64,000 nucleotides of DNA, taken from positions 248,001-312,000 of the forward strand of contig NZ_JYLF01000003.1 of NCBI RefSeq assembly GCF_001043055.1. The letters run 5' to 3'. The notes below the pieces were generated by a model that had not been told where the DNA came from, did no database searches, and saw only the letters and a program-made list of their open reading frames with translations. Each line of letters starts with the position of its first letter. Positions within the stretch are counted from its first letter, which is position 1. The position numbers and the translations under genes were made by a program. This stretch comes from Pseudomonas weihenstephanensis. Its GTDB lineage: Bacteria > Pseudomonadota > Gammaproteobacteria > Pseudomonadales > Pseudomonadaceae. Shown here one piece after another: positions 1 through 8,330 of this stretch.

Positions 1-184
1 GACGTGCGTGTTCAGTGAACCGCCCTTGCGTCCGCGTTTGGCTGAAACCCTGACGGCCGGGATGCCGGTCAAACTGGCAGAGCTGGATGCTTTGGGTGGC
101 TTTACCCCTGCGACGGCCCAAGGCTACGAGCAGTTGCTGGAAAAACTGGGTAACGACTTGGCGAGTTGTCTGGAAAGCCTGTAA
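1..184 (+). CDS. znuA: ZnuA zinc-binding protein, C-terminal end (partial)
   Basis: This is the last 60 residues of an open frame that enters the window in frame 2 and stops with TAA at 182-184. The tail (TCVFSEPPLRPRLAETL, then a Gly-Tyr stretch and a final SCLESL) resembles the C-terminus of ZnuA, the periplasmic zinc-binding protein of the ZnuABC importer. The Cys near the start of this fragment and the one near the end fit the disulfide pair typical of ZnuA. The zinc-binding His residues and the signal peptide lie outside the window, so identity rests on the tail only. Confidence 0.75.
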   Translation, partial: TCVFSEPPLRPRLAETLTAGMPVKLAELDALGGFTPATAQGYEQLLEKLGNDLASCLESL

Positions 185-211
185 GGCGTGTAGACGCAAG
201 CTCACCAGGTT

Positions 212-268
212 ACCCATCAGCCCCCCGCTTTCAGGGCATTTGCCTGATGGCGAGGGGGGGAGTGGGCC
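212..268. terminator. Possible hairpin terminator between convergent genes
   Basis: A C-rich arm (CCCCCCGC near 220) faces a G-rich arm (GCGAGGGGGG near 250), with a smaller CAGG/CCTG pair inside. It sits between the stop of znuA and the stop of the convergent binding-protein gene. There is no clear T run, so its role as a terminator is inferred from position. Confidence 0.35.
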
Positions 269-272
269 ACGC

Positions 273-914
273 CTACGGCTGAGGCGTTTGCGCCCCCAGC
301 CATTTCTGCGACAGGGCCGCTAGCCGGCCATCGGCCTTTATCCGCTGGAGCGCTTTGTCCAGGCTGTTGTGGAATGCCGGGTTGCCTTTCTGAAACGGGA
401 TCGCCAACGTCACCCTCTGATCTTCAACCGGGCGTGTGTCCTCGACGGTTACTCGTGGCGGATGTTCGACAAACGGGCTGCCCTGAACTACGCCTATGAG
501 CTGACCCTGAAAGGTTTCAGGGGCAGTGGGCGTTGGTGGTTGCGCAGCTCGATTGATTGCGCGCGCGTGGGTGTAACCGTAAGGCTCACTGAAATCGAAC
601 CGATTCTCAAGGTCCGGAGTCAAAGCCATGTGGTTGAGCGCGACATCGTATTTACCGCTCTCAACCCCTTGCAGCAGGTCGTTGCTGTCGGTCACCAGCA
701 GGGAGGCATTCACGTCCAGCTCCTGCGCCAGCAGCTCGCCCAATTCCACTTCAAAGCCGGTCAAGTGCCCGTCCTGTTTGAAGCTGTAGGGCGGCACGTC
801 AGCTTCAAGGGCAATGCGCAGCTCGCCCCGATCGTTAACGTCATCGATTAATTCGGCTTGAGCCAAAGGGCTTACCAGCGGCAATAACAGCATCAGGCCA
901 GGCAAAAGGCGCAT
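273..914 (-). CDS. Periplasmic amino-acid-binding protein (family 3), shortened
   Basis: This 213-residue protein looks like a periplasmic solute-binding protein of the family that binds polar amino acids for ABC importers. The start at 914 is chosen because AAAGGAG lies just upstream and a signal peptide follows (MRLLPGLMLLLPLVSPLAQA). The first lobe is well kept: RGELRIALEADVPPYSF, then GFEVELGELLAQEL, then the FSEPYGY segment. The second lobe is short: after GVVQGSPF the chain jumps within about 25 residues to IPFQKGNPAF, where relatives carry a much longer stretch. The total is also below the usual 240-260 residues. No permease or ATPase gene is adjacent, so it is an orphan here. It could still bind a ligand, or it could be a decaying copy. 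Confidence 0.7.
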   Translation of the reverse strand: MRLLPGLMLLLPLVSPLAQAELIDDVNDRGELRIALEADVPPYSFKQDGHLTGFEVELGELLAQELDVNASLLVTDSNDLLQGVESGKYDVALNHMALTPDLENRFDFSEPYGYTHARAINRAAQPPTPTAPETFQGQLIGVVQGSPFVEHPPRVTVEDTRPVEDQRVTLAIPFQKGNPAFHNSLDKALQRIKADGRLAALSQKWLGAQTPQP

Positions 915-1050
915 GGTCACTCCTTTGAACGGATGCAAGCGATTCGCAATAGGCGCTCACTTTGCTTTATGTTGGTCAACTGCGGGTTGGACAGCGTAGC
1001 GACGCGAAGTTGTCTTAACCCTATGAATTTTGTGAAAAACGGAGAAATAA

Positions 1051-1476
1051 ATGAACAATCTACTGTCTCGCGTTGCACTGGCTTCCATGTTGATGGGCGC
1101 TTCGGTCATGGCCATGGCTGCGACTGTGGCCCCTGAAGGCGCAAAAGTTTCCATCCTTTCCCCGGCTGACGGCGCCACCGTGGACAAAACCTTCACCGTC
1201 AAATTCGGTGTTGAAGGCATCAAGCTGGCACCCGCTGGCGACCAGACCCCCCACACAGGCCATCATCACCTGTTGATCGACGTCGACCAGCCGATTGCGG
1301 CGGGCCAGGTGATCCCGGCAGATGCCAACCACGTGCACTTCGGCAAAGCGCAGACCGAAACCGAAGTGACCCTGGCCCCCGGCAAGCACACGTTGCAGCT
1401 GGAGCTGGCTGATAAAAACCACATGGCCTTCGAGCCGGTGATCGTGTCGAAAAAAATCACGGTCAACGTGAAGTAA
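1051..1476 (+). CDS. DUF4399 periplasmic protein
   Basis: This 141-residue protein has a signal peptide ending near AMAATVAPEG, so the mature chain should be periplasmic. The rest matches the DUF4399 family: an opening like VSILSPADGATVDKTFTV, a His-rich turn (PHTGHHHLLID), then HVHFGKAQTETEVTL and a C-terminal beta-rich end with the motif DKNHMAF. The clustered His residues could bind metal, but this is inference and no function is established for the family. The start has GGAGAAATAA upstream. A strong terminator follows directly, so it is probably a single-gene unit. Confidence 0.8.
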   Translation: MNNLLSRVALASMLMGASVMAMAATVAPEGAKVSILSPADGATVDKTFTVKFGVEGIKLAPAGDQTPHTGHHHLLIDVDQPIAAGQVIPADANHVHFGKAQTETEVTLAPGKHTLQLELADKNHMAFEPVIVSKKITVNVK

Positions 1477-1490
1477 TAACGCCCGCGCAT

Positions 1491-1522
1491 AAAAAAGGGA
1501 GACCCGAGGGTCTCCCTTTTTC
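1491..1522. terminator. Intrinsic terminator, bidirectional
   Basis: The arms GGGAGACCC and GGGTCTCCC form a tight stem with an A run on the left and a T run on the right. It lies between the DUF4399 gene and the convergent serA gene and can serve both. Confidence 0.9.
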
Positions 1523-1539
1523 GTACAGCGCTTTGCTGC

Positions 1540-2769
1540 TTAGAACAGCACGCGGCAACGGATGGTGCCGGTGATGCTTTGCAGCTTCTCTTGCGCCAGG
1601 TCCGAGGACTCGGCGTCGACGTCGATGACCACGTAGCCAACTTTCTCGTTGGTTTGCAGGAACTGGCCGGAGATGTTGATGCCGTTTTCGGCAAAGACCT
1701 TGTTGATCTCGCTCATCACACCCGGAATGTTCTGGTGGATGTGCAGCAGACGGTGCTTGCCAGGGTGAGCCGGCAGGGCCACTTCCGGGAAGTTGACCGA
1801 CGATACCGACGTACCGTTGTCGCTGTACTTGACCAGCTTCTCTGCCACTTCCAGACCGATGTTGGCTTGCGCTTCAGCGGTGGAACCGCCGATGTGCGGG
1901 GTCAGGATCACGTTGTCCAGGCCGCGCAGCGGGCTTTCGAACACGTCGTCGTTGGAGCGCGGCTCAACCGGGAACACGTCGATGGCGGCGCCGATCAGGT
2001 GCTTGTCCTTGATCGCGTCGGCCAGGGCGTCCAGTTCAACCACGGTGCCACGGGCAGCGTTGATCAAAATGCCGCCCTTTTTGATGGCACGGATTTCTTT
2101 CTCACCGATCATCCACTGGGTGGCGGCGGTTTCTGGAACGTGCAGGGTCACGATGTCCGACATGCCCAACAGCTCGTGCAGGTTGCCCACTTGCGTGGCG
2201 TTACCCAACGGTAGTTTGGTCACGGTGTCGTAGAAGAACACCTGCATGCCCAAGCCTTCAGCCAAGACCGACAGCTGTGTACCAATCGAGCCATAGCCGA
2301 CGATACCCAGCTTTTTGCCCCGGATTTCGAAGGAGTTGGCTGCGCTTTTGATCCAGCCACCGCGGTGGCAGGAAGCGTTTTTCTCAGGAATACCGCGCAG
2401 CAACAGGATCGCTTCTGCCAGCACCAACTCGGCCACCGAACGGGTGTTGGAGTAAGGGGCGTTGAAAACAGCGATACCGCGTTCGCGAGCAGCGTTGAGG
2501 TCGACCTGGTTGGTACCGATGCAGAAACAGCCAACAGCCACCAACTTCTTGGCGCAATCGAACACTTCTTCGGTCAGCTGAGTACGGGAACGGATGCCGA
2601 TAAAGTGGGCATCGGCGATCTTTTCCTTCAGCTGGGCTTCAGGCAAGGAACTGGTGATGTACTCAATGCTGGTGTACCCGGCGGACTTGAGAACATCAAC
2701 AGCGGATTGGTGGACGCCTTCAAGAAGAAGGAACTTGATCTTGCTCTTATCGAGAGAAGTCTTGCTCAT
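1540..2769 (-). CDS. serA: D-3-phosphoglycerate dehydrogenase
   Basis: SerA oxidises 3-phosphoglycerate with NAD+, the first step of serine synthesis, in the cytoplasm. The 409-residue length and start (MSKTSLDKSKIKFLLLEG) fit the proteobacterial short SerA. Visible features are the Rossmann nucleotide motif GIVGYGSIG, the catalytic Arg in NAARGT, and the His in TPHIGGSTAEAQ. A C-terminal ACT domain begins near HRLLHIHQN and runs through VGYVVIDVDAE; it is the usual site of serine feedback inhibition. A longer frame reaches upstream to 2916, but the family start is at 2769. The gene is divergent from the hydroxyglutarate dehydrogenase gene, a pairing with metabolic meaning because SerA also makes D-2-hydroxyglutarate from 2-oxoglutarate. 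Confidence 0.96.
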   Translation of the reverse strand: MSKTSLDKSKIKFLLLEGVHQSAVDVLKSAGYTSIEYITSSLPEAQLKEKIADAHFIGIRSRTQLTEEVFDCAKKLVAVGCFCIGTNQVDLNAARERGIAVFNAPYSNTRSVAELVLAEAILLLRGIPEKNASCHRGGWIKSAANSFEIRGKKLGIVGYGSIGTQLSVLAEGLGMQVFFYDTVTKLPLGNATQVGNLHELLGMSDIVTLHVPETAATQWMIGEKEIRAIKKGGILINAARGTVVELDALADAIKDKHLIGAAIDVFPVEPRSNDDVFESPLRGLDNVILTPHIGGSTAEAQANIGLEVAEKLVKYSDNGTSVSSVNFPEVALPAHPGKHRLLHIHQNIPGVMSEINKVFAENGINISGQFLQTNEKVGYVVIDVDAESSDLAQEKLQSITGTIRCRVLF

Positions 2770-2975
2770 CTGCGTAAACCTGTGTCCCAGAGAAAAATGG
2801 CAGGGAAGTGGACAGCCTGAGCTGACCTGGCCGGCGTGAAGACCGGCACCGAGAATCGTCCTACGTCTCGATTCTACGGGGGGGCCGTATGCTAGCATAA
2901 GCGCCCCGCTAAACACCCATTCCTGCGACGTGAAGCGTTCTCAGGATGACCATGAATTGTTCGAGAGTTCTGTTG

Positions 2976-4370
2976 ATGACCCATCCTGCCGTAATTGATG
3001 AGCTAAAGACCCTGGTAGAGCCTGGAAAGGTTCTGACCGACGCCGATTCCCTCAATGCTTATGGCAAGGACTGGACCAAGCATTTCGCCCCGGCCCCCGT
3101 GGCCATTGTGTTCCCCAAAACCACTGAGCAAGTGCAGGCCATTGTGCTGTGGGCCAACGCGCACAACGTGGCATTGGTGCCTTCAGGCGGGCGCACCGGT
3201 TTGTCGGCAGCCGCCGTGGCGGCCAATGGCGAAGTGGTGGTGTCATTCGACTACATGAACCAGGTGCTGGACATCAACCTGACCGACCGCACCGTGGTCT
3301 GCCAGCCGGGGGTTGTGACTCAACACCTGCAAAACCTCGCGCAAGAACATGGCCTGTACTACCCGGTGGATTTCGCGTCGGCGGGTTCCAGCCAAATTGG
3401 CGGCAACATCGGCACCAATGCTGGCGGGATCAAGGTGATTCGCTACGGCATGACCCGTAACTGGGTGGCGGGCATGAAAGTCGTCACGGGCAAGGGCGAC
3501 GTGCTGGAGCTGAACAAAGACCTGATCAAAAACGCCACCGGCTACGACATGCGTCAGCTGTTTATCGGGGCTGAAGGGACGTTGGGCTTTGTGGTCGAAG
3601 CCACCATGCGTCTGGACCGTGCGCCGAAAAACCTGACGGCGATGGTGCTCGGCACGGCCGACTTTGACTCGATCATGCCGGTGCTGCATGCCTTCCAAAA
3701 CAAGCTGGACCTGACCGCGTTCGAGTTTTTCTCTGACAAAGCGTTGGCCAAAGTCATGGCGCGTGGCGATGTGCCTGCCGCGTTCGAAACCGACTGCCCG
3801 TTCTACGCGTTGCTGGAGTTTGAAGCGAGCACTGAAGAGGTGGCCAACGCGGCGCTGGAAACCTTCGAGCACTGCATGGAACAAGGCTGGGTGCTGGACG
3901 GTGTGATGAGCCAGAGCGAAACCCAGCTGCACAACCTGTGGAAACTGCGCGAGTACATCTCCGAAACCATTTCCCACTGGACGCCGTATAAAAACGACAT
4001 TTCGGTCACTGTGTCGAAAGTCCCGGCCTTTTTGAAAGAAATTGACGCGATTGTCGGTGAACACTACCCCGACTTCGAAATCGTCTGGTTCGGTCACATC
4101 GGCGACGGCAACCTGCACTTGAACATCCTCAAGCCTGAAAACCTGAGCAAGGACGAGTTTTTTGCCAAGTGCGCGACGGTGAACAAGTGGGTATTTGAGA
4201 CGGTTGAGAAATACAACGGTTCGATCTCGGCCGAACACGGCGTGGGCATGACCAAGCGCGATTACCTGACGTACAGCCGCTCGCCGGTGGAGATCGAGTA
4301 CATGAAGGCGATCAAGGCCGCGTTCGACCCGAACGGCATCATGAACCCCGGCAAGATTTTTGCGATTTAA
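2976..4370 (+). CDS. D-2-hydroxyglutarate dehydrogenase, FAD-linked
   Basis: This 464-residue protein belongs to the FAD-binding oxidase family of GlcD and D-2-hydroxyglutarate dehydrogenases. The N-terminal PCMH-type FAD domain shows LVPSGGRTGLS and the segment GGNIGTNAGGIKVIRYG. The C-terminal half carries the metal/substrate region WFGHIGDGNLHLNI and SAEHGVGMTKRDYL, and ends with NGIMNPGKIF. The start at 2976 (MTHPAVIDEL) is preferred over the in-frame ATG at 2952 because family members begin there. Divergence from serA fits the known coupling in Pseudomonas, where this enzyme removes D-2-hydroxyglutarate formed by SerA and so pulls serine synthesis forward. Electrons probably pass to an electron-transfer flavoprotein; this last point is family knowledge. 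Confidence 0.9.
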   Translation: MTHPAVIDELKTLVEPGKVLTDADSLNAYGKDWTKHFAPAPVAIVFPKTTEQVQAIVLWANAHNVALVPSGGRTGLSAAAVAANGEVVVSFDYMNQVLDINLTDRTVVCQPGVVTQHLQNLAQEHGLYYPVDFASAGSSQIGGNIGTNAGGIKVIRYGMTRNWVAGMKVVTGKGDVLELNKDLIKNATGYDMRQLFIGAEGTLGFVVEATMRLDRAPKNLTAMVLGTADFDSIMPVLHAFQNKLDLTAFEFFSDKALAKVMARGDVPAAFETDCPFYALLEFEASTEEVANAALETFEHCMEQGWVLDGVMSQSETQLHNLWKLREYISETISHWTPYKNDISVTVSKVPAFLKEIDAIVGEHYPDFEIVWFGHIGDGNLHLNILKPENLSKDEFFAKCATVNKWVFETVEKYNGSISAEHGVGMTKRDYLTYSRSPVEIEYMKAIKAAFDPNGIMNPGKIFAI

Positions 4371-4382
4371 GCCATGAAGGTG

Positions 4383-4443
4383 TAGTCGCTGGCGCAGGCT
4401 GCGATGGCCTGGCAACCCCCATCGCAACCTGCGCCAGCGACTA
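4383..4443. repeat. REP-like palindrome
   Basis: Two 23-base arms (4383-4405 and 4421-4443) are inverted copies with one mismatch around a 15-base loop. Sixteen bases of the left arm (CTGGCGCAGGCTGCGA) reappear inverted in the palindrome at 5155-5187. This is the pattern of dispersed extragenic palindromes in Pseudomonas. Confidence 0.75.
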
Positions 4444-4474
4444 AAGAAGCAGCATCCAACAGCGGAGTCGGTCA

Positions 4475-5140
4475 ATGAGCTATCAGCACCAGTATCTCGA
4501 CGGTACCCGGATTCACTTTCCTATCGGCAAAGTGGTGTGCATCGGACGTAACTACGCCGAGCACGCCAAAGAGCTGGATAACCCGATCCCGACTGAACCT
4601 TTGTTGTTTATCAAGCCCGGCAGTTGTGTGGTGGCGCTTGAAGGCGGTTTCGCCATCCCGGCCGAGCGCGGTTCGGTGCATTACGAAGCCGAAATTTCGG
4701 TGCTGATCGGCAAGCCGTTGTCCAACAACCCAAGCGCCGAAGAAGTACTGGACGCCCTCTCCGGTTTCGCGCCGGGCCTGGATCTGACCCTGCGCGACAA
4801 GCAAGCCGAGCTGAAAAGCAAAGGCCTGCCGTGGGAAATCGCCAAGTCGTTCGACGGCGCCTGCGTGCTGGCGCCGTTTGTACCGAGCTGCACCTTTCCT
4901 GATCTGGAAGACATCGGCATCCGCCTGACCATCAACGGTGAAGTGCGTCAGGACGGCAACAGCGCCCTGATGCTCAACAAGATTGTGCCGATGATTCAGC
5001 ACATGGCGGCCTGCTTTTCGCTGCAAGCCGGCGACGTGATCATGACCGGCACCCCGGTGGGCGTTGGCCCGCTGAATATCGGGGATGAACTAGTGCTGGA
5101 GTTGCCGGGCGTGAGCCGTTTCGAAAGCCGCGTTCGCTAA
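4475..5140 (+). CDS. Fumarylacetoacetate hydrolase family protein
   Basis: This 221-residue protein is a single FAH domain of the YcgM/FAHD1 type. It shows the opening GRNYAEHAKEL, the metal-binding Glu pair in HYEAEISVLIG, the segment DLTLRDKQAELKSKGLPW with the third acidic ligand, and the closing block MTGTPVGVGPL. Such enzymes bind Mg2+ and hydrolyse acylpyruvates or isomerise or decarboxylate oxaloacetate; which reaction applies cannot be read from sequence. The gene follows the hydroxyglutarate dehydrogenase gene on the same strand, but a REP-like palindrome separates them. Confidence 0.88.
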   Translation: MSYQHQYLDGTRIHFPIGKVVCIGRNYAEHAKELDNPIPTEPLLFIKPGSCVVALEGGFAIPAERGSVHYEAEISVLIGKPLSNNPSAEEVLDALSGFAPGLDLTLRDKQAELKSKGLPWEIAKSFDGACVLAPFVPSCTFPDLEDIGIRLTINGEVRQDGNSALMLNKIVPMIQHMAACFSLQAGDVIMTGTPVGVGPLNIGDELVLELPGVSRFESRVR

Positions 5141-5154
5141 TCTGACTAAGCCGC

Positions 5155-5187
5155 GTAGGCACTGTCGCAGCCTGCGCCAGTGCCTAC
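5155..5187. repeat. REP-like palindrome
   Basis: Perfect 10-base arms (GTAGGCACTG and CAGTGCCTAC) enclose the core TCGCAGCCTGCGC. The core is the inverse of part of the palindrome at 4383-4443, so both belong to one repeat family. It lies between the FAH gene and the next gene. Confidence 0.7.
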
Positions 5188-5285
5188 CCGGAGATTCGCC
5201 TGTCAGATATCAGTAGTCGCGGACGCGACAGCCTTAAAACGCTATTCTGCTGAGGTTTTTTCCTACACAGAATGTGAACCGCCGA

Positions 5286-6329
5286 ATGCCAAACTGGAAC
5301 CACTACGTACAGCGCATCCTTGAGTTGATGAAGCGCTATCCAGGGCTGATCGCGCTGTTTGGTTTCTGCTCGGGTGTGGCCAGTTTCATTCTGGTGGACC
5401 GCCAGCAAGGCATGGCCCGCTGGATCGCGGTCATCCTGTTGGTCAGTTGGGTCTGGCTGATGCTGGAAAACACCTTCACCCAGCTGTTTACGCGGGTGTT
5501 CAAACGCGAAATCCCGCCGCCCCTGCTGCGTTACGCCACGCAGATGATTCATCAGGAAAGTCTGTTTTTCGTGTTGCCGTTTTTCTTCATTACCACCACC
5601 TGGAACAGCGGCCAATTGGTGTTTACCGGGTTGCTCGGCGCCACGGCACTGGTGACGATTACCGACCCGCTGTATTACAAGTGGCTGGCGCCCAAGCGCT
5701 GGCTGTATCTGGCGCTGCACACCCTTGCGCTGTTTGCGGCGCTGCTGACCGCGCTGCCGATCATCCTCAACCTCACCACGTCCCAGAGCTACAAACTGGC
5801 GTTGGGCACCGCCGTACTCTTGTCCATTCCTAGCCTGGCCGTGAGCTTGCCGCTCAAAACCCTGCGTGGCTGGCTGATATTGCCGATGATCGTACTCGCA
5901 CTCGGCGGCACCGGCTGGTGGCTGCGTTCATGGGTGCCGCCCGCCACGCTGTGGATGACCGAGGTGGCGGTTACCCCACAACTGCAAGACCGCACGCCCG
6001 GTGAGAGCATCAAGCACATCAGCGTCAATGAACTGCGCGCGCGTGGCTTGTATGCCTACACCTCGATCAATGCCCCGCGCGGTCTGAACGAGCGGATCTA
6101 TCACGTGTGGCAACTCAATGGCCAGGAAGTGGACCGCATCGCGCTGGACATCAAGGGCGGTCGCAAAGAGGGTTACCGCGCCTGGACCCATAAACAGAAC
6201 TTCCCGCCCAACCCGGTGGGCCGCTGGCAAGTGCGGGTGCTGACCGAAGACGGGCAAATGATTGGCGTGTTGCGCTTTCGGGTAACCGACGCAGATCAAT
6301 CCTCTTCAGCATCGAGTCAGGCAAACTGA
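5286..6329 (+). CDS. DUF5924/DUF2914 inner-membrane protein
   Basis: This protein of about 347 residues has two parts. The first 215 or so residues hold several hydrophobic helices (for example YPGLIALFGFCSGVASF, WIAVILLVSWVWLML, WLYLALHTLALFAALL), matching DUF5924. The C-terminal part, from about residue 225, is soluble and has the DUF2914 pattern: YAYTSINAPRGLNERIYHVW, then GRKEGYRAWTHKQNFP and GRWQVRVLTEDGQ, suggesting a sugar-binding-like beta domain on the periplasmic side. A GTG at 5274 is also in frame, but ATG at 5286 is the more usual beginning; no strong ribosome site is visible at either. Function is unknown. Confidence 0.75.
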   Translation: MPNWNHYVQRILELMKRYPGLIALFGFCSGVASFILVDRQQGMARWIAVILLVSWVWLMLENTFTQLFTRVFKREIPPPLLRYATQMIHQESLFFVLPFFFITTTWNSGQLVFTGLLGATALVTITDPLYYKWLAPKRWLYLALHTLALFAALLTALPIILNLTTSQSYKLALGTAVLLSIPSLAVSLPLKTLRGWLILPMIVLALGGTGWWLRSWVPPATLWMTEVAVTPQLQDRTPGESIKHISVNELRARGLYAYTSINAPRGLNERIYHVWQLNGQEVDRIALDIKGGRKEGYRAWTHKQNFPPNPVGRWQVRVLTEDGQMIGVLRFRVTDADQSSSASSQAN

Positions 6330-6374
6330 CGCAATTGTGCTATTACCTATGGTCTGCGTATTCGCGAACCGAGC

Positions 6375-7529
6375 TTGGAGCTGACGATCATTACTGCTAA
6401 GGCTGGCGATGCCCAATTAGACACTTCAAGCACTGCGGCCAAGCTGCACATCAGTGGCGAATGGACGCTGGCCAATTATGCGCGCCTCAAACAACTGACC
6501 GACCAGTTGGCGGGTCAATACGACGACAGCACCCAGGTTGATCTCAATGATGTCACCCGCCTTGATACGGCCGGTGCTTCGCTGCTGGTGGAGTTGCTAG
6601 GCTCGGAACGTGTCAGCCAGTTGGCCGAGACCACGCCCAAGCTGCCTGCCGCCGACCGCGCCTTGCTGCAAACGGTTTATTCCTCGATGCGCGATTTCTG
6701 TGTGCCGGTCAAAGAACCCGAGCAAAACACCGGCATTCAGGTACTCAGCCGTATTGGTTGCGCCGTCGACAAGCTGTGGCAAGACTGCCTGCAACTGCTG
6801 GGTTTCATTGGTTTGATCCTGCAAACCCTGACGCGCAACTTTTTTCGGCCCAAGCAATGGCGCATCACTCCGGTGGTGGCGCACATCGAGCAAATCGGGT
6901 TGAACGCTGCCCCGATTGTGGTGCTGCTGACGTTCATGGTCGGCGCGGTGGTGGCGTTTCTCGGGGCTACGGTGCTGGCCAACTTCGGCGCGGGGATTTT
7001 CACCGTCGATCTGGTGGCCTTTTCCTTCCTGCGTGAATTTGGCGTGTTGCTGACTGCCATCCTGCTCGCAGGCCGTACCGCCAGTGCATTTACCGCACAG
7101 ATCGGATCGATGAAAGCCAACGAAGAAATCGACGCCATTCGCACCCTTGGCCTTGATCCAATGGACTTGCTGGTGTTGCCACGGGTGCTCGCGCTGCTGA
7201 TCGCCCTGCCGCTGTTGACCTTCCTGGCCATGATGGCGGGCATTTTGGGTGGCGCGATGGTGTGCATTGTTTCGCTGGGCATTTCACCGGACATGTTCAT
7301 TTCGCTGCTGCACTCGGACATCGGCGTGCAGCACTTCTTGGTGGGCATGGTCAAAGCGCCGTTTTTCGCCTTTCTGATCGCTGCGGTCGGTTGCCTTGAG
7401 GGCTTCAAAGTCACTGGCAGTGCAGAGTCCGTGGGCGCGCACACCACGTCCAGCGTGGTGCAATCGATCTTTATCGTCATCGTGCTTGATGCGGTGGCGG
7501 CGTTGTTCTTCATGGAGATGGGCTGGTGA
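6375..7529 (+). CDS. MlaE-family permease with N-terminal STAS domain
   Basis: This is the membrane subunit of an Mla-type phospholipid ABC transporter. Residues 20-110 form a STAS-like domain (LHISGEWTLANYARL, then VDLNDVTRLDTAGASLLVELL). From about residue 130 the MlaE permease domain follows, with LTFMVGAVVAFLGATVLANFG, EFGVLLTAILLAGRTASAF and the conserved MKANEEIDAIRTLGLDP. It is the first gene of a tightly packed operon with an ATPase, an MCE protein and a lipoprotein. The start is unsure: the frame opens with TTG at 6375, and no better start is clear. Transport direction between inner and outer membrane cannot be read from sequence. Confidence 0.88.
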   Translation: MELTIITAKAGDAQLDTSSTAAKLHISGEWTLANYARLKQLTDQLAGQYDDSTQVDLNDVTRLDTAGASLLVELLGSERVSQLAETTPKLPAADRALLQTVYSSMRDFCVPVKEPEQNTGIQVLSRIGCAVDKLWQDCLQLLGFIGLILQTLTRNFFRPKQWRITPVVAHIEQIGLNAAPIVVLLTFMVGAVVAFLGATVLANFGAGIFTVDLVAFSFLREFGVLLTAILLAGRTASAFTAQIGSMKANEEIDAIRTLGLDPMDLLVLPRVLALLIALPLLTFLAMMAGILGGAMVCIVSLGISPDMFISLLHSDIGVQHFLVGMVKAPFFAFLIAAVGCLEGFKVTGSAESVGAHTTSSVVQSIFIVIVLDAVAALFFMEMGW

Positions 7530-8329
7530 GTGCGTCTGTGCAAAAAAACCGCGAGGCGGTGATTGAAGTGCGCGGCCTGTGCAATCGCTTTGGCAGCCAG
7601 ACCGTGCACGAAAACCTCGACCTGGATGTGTACAAAGGCGAAATTCTGGGCGTGGTGGGCGGCTCCGGGACAGGTAAATCCGTGCTGTTGCGCAGTATTG
7701 TTGGCTTGCGTCGACCCACCGAAGGCGAGGTCCGGGTTTTCGGTCAGGACCTGCTGAGCTTGCCTGAAGAAAAGCGCTCGCTGATCGAGAGACGTTTTGG
7801 CGTGTTGTTCCAGAAAGGTGCGCTGTTTTCGTCACTGACGGTGACTGAGAACATCGCCCTGCCCCTGATTGAGCACGCGGGCCTGAGCCGCCCGGACGCC
7901 GAACACCTGGCGCTGGTCAAGCTGGCCCTGGCCGGTTTGCCGCTGTCTTCGGCCGACAAATACCCCTCTTCGCTGTCGGGCGGCATGGTCAAGCGCGCAG
8001 CGCTGGCCCGCGCATTGGCACTGGACCCGGACATTCTGTTTCTGGACGAACCCACCGCGGGGCTTGACCCGATTGGCGCCGCCGCGTTCGATCAACTGAT
8101 TTTGACCTTGCGCGATGCGCTGGGATTGAGCGTGTTTTTGGTCACCCACGACCTCGACACGCTGTACACCATCACTGACCGCGTGGCGGTGTTGTCGCAA
8201 AAACGCGTGTTGGTGGCCGAACCGATCAAGCAGGTCGAAGATTACGACGACCCGTGGATTCATGAGTATTTCCATGGCCCCCGTGGCCGCGCCGCGTATG
8301 AAGCGGCAACCCAGCGTAAGGAGCAATGA
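7526..8329 (+). CDS. MlaF-like ABC transporter ATPase
   Basis: This 267-residue protein is the ATPase partner of the MlaE-like permease. It has Walker A (GGSGTGKSVLLR), the signature LSGGMVKRAALARAL, Walker B (ILFLDEPTAGLDP) and the switch His in VTHDLDT. The GTG start overlaps the permease stop by four bases, which indicates translational coupling. The LSGGM variant of the signature is usual for the Mla family. It acts at the cytoplasmic face of the inner membrane. Confidence 0.93.
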   Translation: MSASVQKNREAVIEVRGLCNRFGSQTVHENLDLDVYKGEILGVVGGSGTGKSVLLRSIVGLRRPTEGEVRVFGQDLLSLPEEKRSLIERRFGVLFQKGALFSSLTVTENIALPLIEHAGLSRPDAEHLALVKLALAGLPLSSADKYPSSLSGGMVKRAALARALALDPDILFLDEPTAGLDPIGAAAFDQLILTLRDALGLSVFLVTHDLDTLYTITDRVAVLSQKRVLVAEPIKQVEDYDDPWIHEYFHGPRGRAAYEAATQRKEQ

Positions 8330-8330
8330 C

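Noticed and set aside
3243..4475. 410-codon open frame on the minus strand
   Set aside because: It is antisense to the hydroxyglutarate dehydrogenase gene, resembles no family and is rich in His, Arg and Val, as expected from the complement of a high-GC gene.
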